Assembly (NCBI RefSeq): GCF_016654115.1
Contig: NZ_JAEQAZ010000010.1
Location: forward strand, 1 to 64,000
Direction of reading: 5' to 3'
DNA length: 64,000 nucleotides
From: Streptomyces sp. MBT53
GTDB taxonomy: Bacteria > Actinomycetota > Actinomycetes > Streptomycetales > Streptomycetaceae
Shown: one piece after another, positions 9,083-17,329 of the stretch
Layout: every line of letters begins with the position of its first letter
How positions within the stretch are numbered: the stretch's first letter is position 1
Position numbers and translations under genes: made by a program
The notes under the pieces: model-generated
Seen by the model: the letters and a program-made list of their open reading frames with translations, nothing else
What the model was told of the DNA's origin: nothing
The model's database searches: none

Positions 9083-10336
9083 TCAGAAACCGTCCCTGTT
9101 TTTGTCGGCGCGTGAGTCGCGCTCGTTCTCCCGCGACGCCGCCGAACGCAACGCGAGAATCAGGTCAAGGCGGGTACCCGGGTCGTGCAGGGACTCGCCG
9201 AAGAGCTTCTCCAGCTGGCGCAGGCGGTAGCGGACCGTCTGCGGGTGGATGTGGAGCCGCGCGGCGACGTCTGGGACGTTGCTGCCGCTGAGCAGCCAGG
9301 CGAGCAACGTCTCGGCCAGCCGGGCGCGTTGGCCCTCGGACGCCGCGTCGAGCGGTGCCAGGACCCTGGCCTCCAACTGGGCGAGCAGCGGTTCGTCGTT
9401 GTGCAGCAGCAGCGTCGACAGATGGTCGGCGCACAGCACCACGCCCTGCCGTGGCAGCACCCCGCGCCCCATCAGCCCCAGCGCCCGCGTGGCCCAGCGC
9501 AAGGACCGCGCGGCCTCGGCCACCGGGACCGTGGGACCGATCGCCGCCGGACGGCCGCCCAGGCCGAGCACGAACGACCGCCCGCCGAACCGGCCGTAGC
9601 CCTCCGGGTCCGGTACCAGCACGCGCGGCGGCCGTGACTCCATGTCGGCCAGCGCGCCGGGCATCGCCGGCGGCCGGTCCTCCGCCCGCGGATCCGCGGG
9701 CCCCGCCAGCGCGATGACGGCGACCCGCGAGGGCACCCGCCACCGCGCGCCGTGCGCCAGGTCGTGCACCTCCTCCGGGGACACCGGCCCGTCGCCCAGC
9801 AGCAGATCGAGCAGCCGTCGGCGCCGCCGCTCCAGCTCGTCCGCGCTGCCGGACCGCGCGTCCGCGTAACCGGCGGCCGCCGCCTCGGCGACCTCGTGCA
9901 CGGTACGGAACGCCAACTCGCCCAGCGCGGCCACGACTTGCGAGTCCAGGCCGAGTTCCTCAGCCGTCCGCCCCATCAGCCGCCAGGCGTGCAGCCCGCC
10001 GACCCGTAACGCGGACTGCACCGCGTCCAGACTGCGGCCGTCCAGCGCAACCCCACGCCCGATCTCGTAGTACGTCGTGGCCATCGCGGACCGCTGGTCG
10101 CGCGGGTCCGCGATGTGGTCGATGAACAGAGTGAGCGCCTGCACCACACCGGCCCGCAGATTCTCGCGGTAGACGGCGCCGGACGGCAGCCCGTACTCGG
10201 GCACCTGTCTGCGGACCTCCTCCTCCACCTCGTCGGCCACGCGCGGCAGTTGGGCGCGCAGCAGCTCGGCCAGCTCGGGTGGGACCGGAGCGGCGGCGGG
10301 ATCGGCGGGAACTCCGCGCGGGGTGGGGACGGCCAC
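9083..10336 (-). CDS. PucR/CdaR-family transcriptional regulator
   Basis: Encodes 417 residues from GTG 10336, chosen because GGAG lies 8 nt upstream. Another GTG at 10345 is too close to that site. The N-terminal half is helical (about 20-170, with PELAELLRAQLPRVADEV and a YYEIGRGVALDGRSLDAVQ segment). A GGDEF-like middle domain (about 190-320) follows. The C-terminus carries the PucR-type helix-turn-helix: LLAWLLSGSNVPDVAARL, then HPQTVRYRLRQLEKLFG, as in the HTH_30 family. Such proteins usually activate catabolic or lipid genes. It is transcribed in the same direction as, and 122 bp after, the antigen-85-like esterase gene, so it may control the preceding operon or the following cutinase. 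The effector is unknown. Confidence 0.83.
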   Translation of the reverse strand: MAVPTPRGVPADPAAAPVPPELAELLRAQLPRVADEVEEEVRRQVPEYGLPSGAVYRENLRAGVVQALTLFIDHIADPRDQRSAMATTYYEIGRGVALDGRSLDAVQSALRVGGLHAWRLMGRTAEELGLDSQVVAALGELAFRTVHEVAEAAAAGYADARSGSADELERRRRRLLDLLLGDGPVSPEEVHDLAHGARWRVPSRVAVIALAGPADPRAEDRPPAMPGALADMESRPPRVLVPDPEGYGRFGGRSFVLGLGGRPAAIGPTVPVAEAARSLRWATRALGLMGRGVLPRQGVVLCADHLSTLLLHNDEPLLAQLEARVLAPLDAASEGQRARLAETLLAWLLSGSNVPDVAARLHIHPQTVRYRLRQLEKLFGESLHDPGTRLDLILALRSAASRENERDSRADKNRDGF

Positions 10337-10458
10337 GACGGACACTCCTTTCCCCCGGAGGCGGCTCACCCACGGACCGTTGCCCGTGGGACGAGGGGGA
10401 CGTCCCGTGTTGGACGGTCGTCCCCTGCGCTCCGTTCCGTGCCCCGGCTGCACCGACA

Positions 10459-11469
10459 TCACTCCGGCAGCCCCAGCGCGGCGGCGAGCATCGGCCACGA
10501 GGCGGTGAACTCCCCTTTCCAGTAGGCCCAGCTGTGCCCTCCCCCCGGATAGAAGTGGGTGGTGACCGGAATGCCGAGCAGCGCGAGGACACCGGTGAAA
10601 CTGTGCGCGGACGGCCACAGCAGACTCTCCAGCGCCTCGGGCAGCCAGTCGCCCGAACCCCCGACCACACCACTGCCGTTGGACACGTACAACGGAGTGC
10701 CACGCAGCCCGCCGGCCTGGGCGCGCGGATTGAAGGCCCGCCAAGTCAGCCCGTTCAACAGGGGGTTGCCCCACAGCGTGCGAGGCGCCAGGCTCTCCCG
10801 GGCCAAGATGGCGTCCACCAGGGAGGGCACTCCGGGCGCCGTGGTGTCGAGGATCCCGCTGTACGACGCGGCGGCGGTGAACGCGCCCGGGTGCCGGGCC
10901 GCGTGCGCCATCGCGCCGTAGCCGCCGGTGGACACCCCGGCCACCGCCCGCACACCGGACGCCCGGTAGTCGCGGGCCAACAGCGCCGGAACCTCCAGGA
11001 GTTGGAAGGTCTCGTAGTCCGGCCCCTCGCGCCAGACGCTGGGGATACCGGTGGGCCCCGCGTCCGGCATCGCCACAATCAGGTCGCGCCCCTCGGTGAA
11101 GGCCTCTATGTCCGTCTCCCGGGTCCAGGACGTGTAGTCGTCGTGCGCCCCGTGCAGCAGATACAGCACGGGATACGTCCGAGCGGGCTGCGCGGCGAAG
11201 TCCGACGGCAGGATCAGCCGCACCGGCGCGCTGCGGCCCAGCGCGGGTGAGGACACGGACACGTCGAAGGTCCGCGCCGAGACCTGCGTCGCGGCCCGCG
11301 CCCGGCCCACACCGGCCGTGGCGCCGAACAGGACGGCGAGCCCGGTGGCCGCGGCGACCCGCGTGGCGGCTCGCCGGGACATCCCACTGGGAGGGTGCTG
11401 CGGGAGGGTAGCGCGCGGGGAGATCCCGGAGGGGTGCTGTGGTGTGGCGGCGGGGCGGTGGTGCGGCAT
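10459..11469 (-). CDS. Secreted antigen-85/esterase-D-type acyltransferase or esterase
   Basis: Encodes 336 residues from ATG 11469, which has GAGGAG 5-6 nt upstream. About 30 Pro/His-rich residues precede a twin-arginine-like signal (SRRAATRVA, cleavage near GRARA|AT). The mature part is a PF00756 esterase fold. The nucleophile is Ser180 in GVSTGGYG. The C-terminal His312 lies in GGHSWAYWKGEF, closely resembling the HSWEYWGAQL of mycobacterial antigen 85. The segment YETFQLLEVPALL likewise resembles the antigen 85 ETF...ELP region. It is the last gene of the accD/FAAL/PKS operon, 29 bp after the PKS, so export and transfer of the PKS product to an acceptor sugar or wall component is a natural guess. 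A simple esterase cannot be excluded. Confidence 0.78.
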   Translation of the reverse strand: MPHHRPAATPQHPSGISPRATLPQHPPSGMSRRAATRVAAATGLAVLFGATAGVGRARAATQVSARTFDVSVSSPALGRSAPVRLILPSDFAAQPARTYPVLYLLHGAHDDYTSWTRETDIEAFTEGRDLIVAMPDAGPTGIPSVWREGPDYETFQLLEVPALLARDYRASGVRAVAGVSTGGYGAMAHAARHPGAFTAAASYSGILDTTAPGVPSLVDAILARESLAPRTLWGNPLLNGLTWRAFNPRAQAGGLRGTPLYVSNGSGVVGGSGDWLPEALESLLWPSAHSFTGVLALLGIPVTTHFYPGGGHSWAYWKGEFTASWPMLAAALGLPE

Positions 11470-11498
11470 GGCGGCTCCTCGGTCGGGTCGGCGGGTCC

Positions 11499-14400
11499 TC
11501 AGGCCGGTGCGGCGGTTCCGCCCGGCGCGGCCAGCACCCGCCGCAGATGGGCGGCGATCTCGTCGACGTGCGGCGGGTCGAGCAGCGACAGGTGATGCCC
11601 CGACACCGGTACGACTGTCAGGCGCGGGCACACCTCGTCCCAGCCGAGCGCGTCGTCGTCCCGCTCGTACGCCGGGTCGCGCACGGTGTGCGGCGCCGGT
11701 TCCGTGGCCCGGTACAGCACCACCGGGCCCTCGTACCGGCCCGGGCGGTGCGCCTCGCCGATCCGCAGATCCAGGTAGGAGGCACGCTGGTGCTCCAGCG
11801 CTGCGGGCGACACCCGCACGGCCCCGCGCAGGGTGCGCAGCACGGCGTCGATGCGCGCACTGTCGTCGTCCATGGCCACCAACTCGTCGTACGGCAAGGA
11901 CAGGTGGACGCCATACGTGTCGGCGACGTGCCGGGCGAAACCGGTGAGATGGGCGCGGACACGGCCGGGCCGGTGGAGGGGGCGTACGGAATCGATGAGC
12001 GCGACGAGTTCGACGTCCCGCCCGGCGGCGACGAGGAGGCGTGCCGTCTCCTGGGCGAGGAACCCGCCGAAGGACCAACCACCCAGCACACACGGTCCGT
12101 TGGGGTGGACGGCGCTGATCGCGTCGGCATAGCGCCGCGCCTTCTCCGACACGGTACGGGCGTCCTCGATCCGGTCGAGACCGTGCACCGGCCGTTCGTC
12201 GCCCAGGAGTTGGGCGAGTGCGCGATAGACGTCGGTGGTGCCGCCGGCGGCGTGGAAGAGGAAGAGCGGGGTGTCCGTGCCGCCACTGTGCAGCGTGCGG
12301 AGCGGGGACGGTTCGTCCATCAACTGCCGTACACGGTCCGCCACTTCGTTGATCGTCGTGGCGTCGAACAGGTCGCGCAGCTGCAGCTCGATCCTGAACT
12401 CACGGTCCAGGGCGGTACGGATCCGGACGGCCAGCAGGGAGTCCAGGCCGAGGTCGGCCAACGCGGTCGTGGGGGTGATGCGGGCCGTGGGATGACCGGT
12501 GACGGCGGCGATGTGGTGACCGACTCGGGCCACCACTGAAGCGGGTGGGGACTCCACGACAGGGGCGGGTCCCGGCGACCGATCAGCTGTTGCACGTCCC
12601 CGCCCGTCCGTCCACCAGTATCGGACGTGCCGCCAGCGCGGCAGCGGAAGGTCGACGACCCGACCGGCCGGTACCGGCAGCGACAGCCCCGCCGCGTACA
12701 AGGCGCCCAACTCCCCGAGAAACGCGGCGGATCCGGCCGCGTCGCGGCGCAGTGTGCCCACGGTGAGCGCGTCGGGCACGGTGTCGGTGATGGCCCTGGC
12801 CAGGACCGGATGCGGCGAGATCTCCACGAAGGCGGTACGACCGTCCACCGCAGCAGCCGCGAGAGCCCGGTCGAGCCGCACCGGCCGGCGCAGGTTGGCG
12901 GCCCAGTGCTCGGCGCCGAACTCGCAGGCGCCGCGCGGGTCGTCGAGGACGGTGGAATAGACAGGGATGCGCGGCGACCGTCCCCGGAGGTCCGCGAGGG
13001 CCTCGACCAGCTCCGGCAACAGCGGGTCCACCTGGGGCGAGTGTCCGGCGCCGACGACCCGCATGGCCCGGGCGGCACGCCCCCGCTCCTCCAGTCGCCG
13101 CACCAGCCGGGCGACCGCCACCTCGTCACCCGTGACGACCTTCTGCCGGGGCGAGGAGTGCACGGCGACGTGGACACCAGGGAACTCCTGCTCCAGGTCG
13201 GGCAGTTCACCGTCCTCCAGGTCCACGACGGCCATCGCGCCCCCGCGCAGCCCACCGAGCAACCGGGCCCGTACGGCGACGACCCGTGCCGCGTCCACCA
13301 CGTCGAGCGCGTCCGCGCACACGGCGGCGGCCACCTCGCCCAGGGAGTGGCCGATCACGGCCGCGGGTTCGACGCCGTAGGACCGCCACAGTTCGGCGAG
13401 TGCCAACTGGGTTCCGAACAGGACTGGTTGGGACACGTTGAGCCGGTCGAGCGGACCGGCGGAGGCCAGGTGTGCGCGGAGGGAGAAGCCGAAGACGTCG
13501 GCGAGTTGGGCGTCGAGTTTCTCCACGGCGGCGGCGAAGGCCGGTTCCTCCGCGAGGAGTTGGCGTCCCATACCGGCCCACTGGGTGCCGTATCCGGAGA
13601 ACACCCACACCGGACCGCCGCGCCCCACCCGGTCGCGGTCGTCGGTGACCACCCGAGGGTCCGGGGTCCCCTGCGCCAACGCGTCAAGTACGTCCGCCAG
13701 TTCGCGTCCGTCGCGGGCGACGACAGCGGCGCGTATCGGCCCGCGTCCGGTGCGTCCCGCGAGTGTGCGGGCCACGTCGGAGGGGCGGGCCGCGCTTCCC
13801 ACGGGCGTGCGCAGCCACGCGGCGAGCCGGGCGGCGTTGTCGCGGACCCGCTCGGTGTCGAGGTCGGAGAGGAGATGGAGGCGGGCAGCCGGCTCCCCGG
13901 CCCCGTGAGCCGGAGGCACGGTCGGCCGCCATTCCTCCAGTACCGCATGGGCGTTGGTGCCCCCGAAGCCGAAACCCGAGACGCCTGCGGTGGCCGTACC
14001 GCCGTAGCGCGGCCAGGGTTCGGGCTCGGTGACCAGGCGCAGCCGTGCGTCGGGGAGTGAGGTGCCGTGCAGCGACGGCGGTACGAGGTCGTGGTGGAGG
14101 GCGAGGACCGTCTTCACCAGGCCGGCGAGACCGGCCGCGCACTCCAGATGGCCGAGGTTGCCCTTCACCGAGCCGAGCAGCAGGGGCTGTTCACGGTCAC
14201 GGCCCGCGCCCAGCACCGCGCCGAGCGCGCCCGCCTCGATCGGGTCGCCCAGCGGGGTACCGGTGCCGTGCGCCTCCACGTAGTCCACGTGGGCCGGGGC
14301 GAGTCCGGCCCGTCCGTACGCCGTGGCCAACAGGGCTTGCTGCGCGGCCGGGTTGGGGGCCAGCAGACCGCCCGAACGGCCGTCGGAGTTGACCGCGGTG

Positions 14401-15503
14401 GCCCGGATCACCGCGAGGACACGGTCACCGTCGCGCTCCGCGTCGGACAGCCGTTTCAGCAGCACCGCCGCACAACCCTCACCGCGCCCGATGCCGTCGG
14501 CCGTCGTGGCGAACGGCTTGCAGCGACCGTCCGGCGCGAGCGCCCCCGCCCGGGCGAAGGCGACACCGACGGCGGGCGAGAGCAGGACGTTGACCCCGGC
14601 GGCGATCGCCGTGTCGATCTCGCCGTCGCGCAGGCTCACACAGGCCTGGTGCAGGGCGACCAGAGAGGACGAACAGGCCGTGTCCACCGCCATGTTGGGA
14701 CCGTGGGTGTCCAGGACGTACGCCAGTCGGCCCGCCGTCACACTGAGTGCCGCGCCCGCCGGGGCCCAGGGGTCGACGGCGTGCGCGTCGGCGCCGGTGA
14801 GACGGCCGTACTCCGGGGCCGAGACGCCGACGTAGATCCCGGTGGCCGTGCCCGCGAGGGCCGTGGCCGGGACGGCGGCGTGGTCGAGCGTCTCGCGGAC
14901 GACCTCCAGGAGGATCCGCTGCTGGGGGTCCATGACCACGGCCTCACGCGGGGTGATCCGGAAGAAGTCGGCGTCGAACCCGGCGATGTCGTCCAAGTAG
15001 CCGCCGTACAAGGGGGTTTCGGCGGGCGGGAACGGCGTGAAGTCGCCCCATCTGTCCTCGGGCACGCGCCTGATCGCGTCGACGCCGTCGATCAGCAACT
15101 GCCAGTAGCCGTCCGGTCCGTGGACTCCGCCGGGCAGCCGACAGCCGACCCCGATCACCGCGACGGGCTCGCCCGGCGCCGCCCGCACGGCAGGTGCGGG
15201 AACGCCCAGCGGGGAAGGGCGGGAGTCCGTACCGCACACCCGCGCAACCAACGCGTCCACGGTCGGCGCCTCCCACAGCAGCGTCGCCGGCAGGTCGTGC
15301 CCCGTCAGCAGCGACAACTCGCCCGCCAGCACGACCGCGTCACGCGAGGACATGCCGAGTTCGGCCAGCGGCCGGTCCGTCGCCACGTCATGCGTCGGCG
15401 TGCCGCACCACTCGGCCACCCGCTCCACGATCCGGGACCGCAGCGCGTTCTCGGCGGCGGCCGTCATCCGTTCCCCCGTCCCGCTCCCGTCGACGGCCGT
15501 CAT
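11499..15503 (-). CDS. Pks13-like condensing polyketide synthase (ACP-KS-AT-ACP-TE)
   Basis: Encodes 1334 residues. Domains: N-terminal ACP (about 18-90, Ser52 in GMSSRD), ketosynthase (about 112-530; Cys277 in DTACSSS, His412 in EAHGTGT, His452 in GNLGHLE), acyltransferase (about 630-920; Ser720 in GHSLGE, with Arg in VAVRARLL where carboxyacyl substrates are bound), C-terminal ACP (about 975-1050; Ser1022 in LGLDSLL) and thioesterase (about 1075-1325; Ser1144 in GWSFGG). There is no KR, DH or ER. This is the build of Mycobacterium Pks13, which joins a meromycolyl chain on the N-ACP to a carboxyacyl chain on the C-ACP in one Claisen condensation. Pks13 is longer (about 1730 residues). Its start overlaps the ligase stop by ATGA. 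Expected product: an alpha-branched beta-keto fatty acyl group; actual substrates unknown. Confidence 0.9.
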   Translation of the reverse strand: MTAVDGSGTGERMTAAAENALRSRIVERVAEWCGTPTHDVATDRPLAELGMSSRDAVVLAGELSLLTGHDLPATLLWEAPTVDALVARVCGTDSRPSPLGVPAPAVRAAPGEPVAVIGVGCRLPGGVHGPDGYWQLLIDGVDAIRRVPEDRWGDFTPFPPAETPLYGGYLDDIAGFDADFFRITPREAVVMDPQQRILLEVVRETLDHAAVPATALAGTATGIYVGVSAPEYGRLTGADAHAVDPWAPAGAALSVTAGRLAYVLDTHGPNMAVDTACSSSLVALHQACVSLRDGEIDTAIAAGVNVLLSPAVGVAFARAGALAPDGRCKPFATTADGIGRGEGCAAVLLKRLSDAERDGDRVLAVIRATAVNSDGRSGGLLAPNPAAQQALLATAYGRAGLAPAHVDYVEAHGTGTPLGDPIEAGALGAVLGAGRDREQPLLLGSVKGNLGHLECAAGLAGLVKTVLALHHDLVPPSLHGTSLPDARLRLVTEPEPWPRYGGTATAGVSGFGFGGTNAHAVLEEWRPTVPPAHGAGEPAARLHLLSDLDTERVRDNAARLAAWLRTPVGSAARPSDVARTLAGRTGRGPIRAAVVARDGRELADVLDALAQGTPDPRVVTDDRDRVGRGGPVWVFSGYGTQWAGMGRQLLAEEPAFAAAVEKLDAQLADVFGFSLRAHLASAGPLDRLNVSQPVLFGTQLALAELWRSYGVEPAAVIGHSLGEVAAAVCADALDVVDAARVVAVRARLLGGLRGGAMAVVDLEDGELPDLEQEFPGVHVAVHSSPRQKVVTGDEVAVARLVRRLEERGRAARAMRVVGAGHSPQVDPLLPELVEALADLRGRSPRIPVYSTVLDDPRGACEFGAEHWAANLRRPVRLDRALAAAAVDGRTAFVEISPHPVLARAITDTVPDALTVGTLRRDAAGSAAFLGELGALYAAGLSLPVPAGRVVDLPLPRWRHVRYWWTDGRGRATADRSPGPAPVVESPPASVVARVGHHIAAVTGHPTARITPTTALADLGLDSLLAVRIRTALDREFRIELQLRDLFDATTINEVADRVRQLMDEPSPLRTLHSGGTDTPLFLFHAAGGTTDVYRALAQLLGDERPVHGLDRIEDARTVSEKARRYADAISAVHPNGPCVLGGWSFGGFLAQETARLLVAAGRDVELVALIDSVRPLHRPGRVRAHLTGFARHVADTYGVHLSLPYDELVAMDDDSARIDAVLRTLRGAVRVSPAALEHQRASYLDLRIGEAHRPGRYEGPVVLYRATEPAPHTVRDPAYERDDDALGWDEVCPRLTVVPVSGHHLSLLDPPHVDEIAAHLRRVLAAPGGTAAPA

Positions 15504-17260
15504 CCCGCGCTCTCCGTCGCGTAGTCGCCCTCCAGATACCGGGCGCGGGTCAGGGCCCGTGACACCTTGCCGCTGGAGGTGCGGGGCACGGTGCCGGGGG
15601 CGACCAGGACGACGTCGGCGAGCCGCAGCCCGTGCCGCGCGGAGACGGCCGCGCGCACGGCACGCGTCAGGGCCGGTACGTCGAGGTCGGCGAGGCTGGT
15701 GGTGCGCGTGTGTTCGGCGACGACCACCACCCGCTCGCCCGCGCCGCCCACCCCACCCGTTCCGCCCGGCACCCCGAACGCGGCGAGCCGGTCCCGTCGT
15801 ACGGCCTGATGCGCGTCCTGCGCGGTGGCCTCGACGTCCTGCGGATAGTGGTTGCGGCCGTCGACGACGATGAGGTCCTTGAGCCGGCCGGTGACGATCA
15901 ACTGCCCGTCCAGGACGGTCCCGAGGTCACCCGTGCGCAGCCAACCGCCCGGCGCGTCGGCGCCGAGCGAGGCGCCGAACACCCGCCGGGTCCCCGCCGA
16001 GTTGTTCCAGTAGCCGCGCCCCACATTGGCGCCCTGCACCCAGATCTCACCGACCTCGCCCTCGGCCACCAGGGCGTGGGCGACCGGATCGACGATGCGC
16101 ACCCGCTGCCCCACCGGAGTTCCGCACCCCGCGAGGAGCACGGCGCGTGGATCCTCGGGCCGCGCGGGCAGCGCCTTCCCGGCGGCGAGGGCGTCCCGGT
16201 CGAGGGCGAACCGGCCGAGCGGCCGGCCGGGCCGGGCGGCGCTGACGAACACGGTGGCCTCGGCGAGCCCGTACGACGGACAGTGCGCCTCCGCCGCCAA
16301 CCCCTGGGCGGCGAACGCGGCGTGGAAACGGTCGGCGGTGCCGGGCCGGACGGGTTCGCTGCCGTTGATCAGCGCGGCGACCCCGTCCAGCCGCAGCCCC
16401 TCCTTCTGCGCCTCGGTGACGGTGGAGGCGCAGTAGTCGTAGGCGAAGTTCGGCGCGGCACTCAGCGCGCGCGGATGCGCGGCCAACAGCCTCAGCCAGC
16501 GCGCCGGTTCGTGCAGGAACGCGGCCGGGTCCATGAGGACCGACGGCACCCCGCGCACGACGGGGGCCGCGACGCTGAGCACCAGCCCCATGTCGTGGTA
16601 GAGCGGCAGCCAGCCCACGCAGGTCACCGGATGCGCGTCGGCGCCGTAAGCGGCAAGCGCCTGGCGGGCGTTGGCGACGACGTTGGCGTGGGTGATCTCC
16701 ACGCCCGCCGGGGCCCGGGTCGACCCGGAGGTGTACTGGAGATAGGCGGTCGCGTCCGAATCCGGCTCCGGCGCCCGCCAGTCGAGGGCGGCGGTGTCCG
16801 GCACCCGGTCCGCCGCGAGGACTTGCACCTCCGCGCGCTCGCAGAAGTCCGTCACCTCGGCCAGGACCCGGCCGGTGGTCACCACGACGGCCGGGCGCGC
16901 GTTCCCCAACACCCCGACGAGCCGGTCGCCCTGCCCCGGCAGACCGGGCGGATACAGCGGTACGGCGACCATCCCGGCGGCCAGCGCCGCCAGGAACCCG
17001 GTGATGTACTCCGTCCCCTGCGGGCACAACAGGGCGACCCGCGCCCCGGGTTCGGCCTGCTCGGCGAGCCGGGCGGCCAGCGCCCGTACGCGCAGATCGA
17101 GCCGCTGCCAGGTCAACGTGCGGTGTACGCCACGGGAGTTGGGGGTGGGATGGTCGACGAAGGTGAACGCCCGGCGGTGCGGGGTGAGTTCGACCCAGTG
17201 CCGTACGTACTCGGGCAGGGTCCGGTACGCGGGCGCGAGCGGCGGGCGGCGACTGTCCAT
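15500..17260 (-). CDS. FadD32-like fatty acyl-AMP ligase (FAAL)
   Basis: Encodes 586 residues; GAGGAG lies 9-10 nt before the ATG. This is an adenylate-forming enzyme: AMP-binding loop YTSGSTRAPAGV, LPLYHDMGL, APNFAYDYC, NGSEPVRP, TGDLG, GRLKDLIVVDGRNHYPQDVE and the C-terminal lysine motif TSSGKVSR. APNFAYDYC, GSEPVRP and the RNHYPQD motif are typical of FAALs, which hand acyl-adenylates to an ACP instead of to CoA. The length is close to that of FadD32 (about 640). The 4-bp overlap with the PKS indicates translational coupling and a 1:1 partnership: this enzyme should load the N-terminal ACP (Ser52). Chain length cannot be read from the sequence. Confidence 0.9.
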   Translation of the reverse strand: MDSRRPPLAPAYRTLPEYVRHWVELTPHRRAFTFVDHPTPNSRGVHRTLTWQRLDLRVRALAARLAEQAEPGARVALLCPQGTEYITGFLAALAAGMVAVPLYPPGLPGQGDRLVGVLGNARPAVVVTTGRVLAEVTDFCERAEVQVLAADRVPDTAALDWRAPEPDSDATAYLQYTSGSTRAPAGVEITHANVVANARQALAAYGADAHPVTCVGWLPLYHDMGLVLSVAAPVVRGVPSVLMDPAAFLHEPARWLRLLAAHPRALSAAPNFAYDYCASTVTEAQKEGLRLDGVAALINGSEPVRPGTADRFHAAFAAQGLAAEAHCPSYGLAEATVFVSAARPGRPLGRFALDRDALAAGKALPARPEDPRAVLLAGCGTPVGQRVRIVDPVAHALVAEGEVGEIWVQGANVGRGYWNNSAGTRRVFGASLGADAPGGWLRTGDLGTVLDGQLIVTGRLKDLIVVDGRNHYPQDVEATAQDAHQAVRRDRLAAFGVPGGTGGVGGAGERVVVVAEHTRTTSLADLDVPALTRAVRAAVSARHGLRLADVVLVAPGTVPRTSSGKVSRALTRARYLEGDYATESAG

Positions 17261-17329
17261 CGGACGGGCTCCTCACGAACAGCAGGGAGAGCGGCGGTGG
17301 AGTGGGCGTGCACGGGGCGAACTCGGCGG

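Noticed and set aside
10459..12093. A longer version of the antigen-85-like protein starting inside the PKS gene
   Set aside because: The extra 200 residues are the PKS C-terminus read in another frame; ATG 11469 has an excellent ribosome site and gives a signal peptide.
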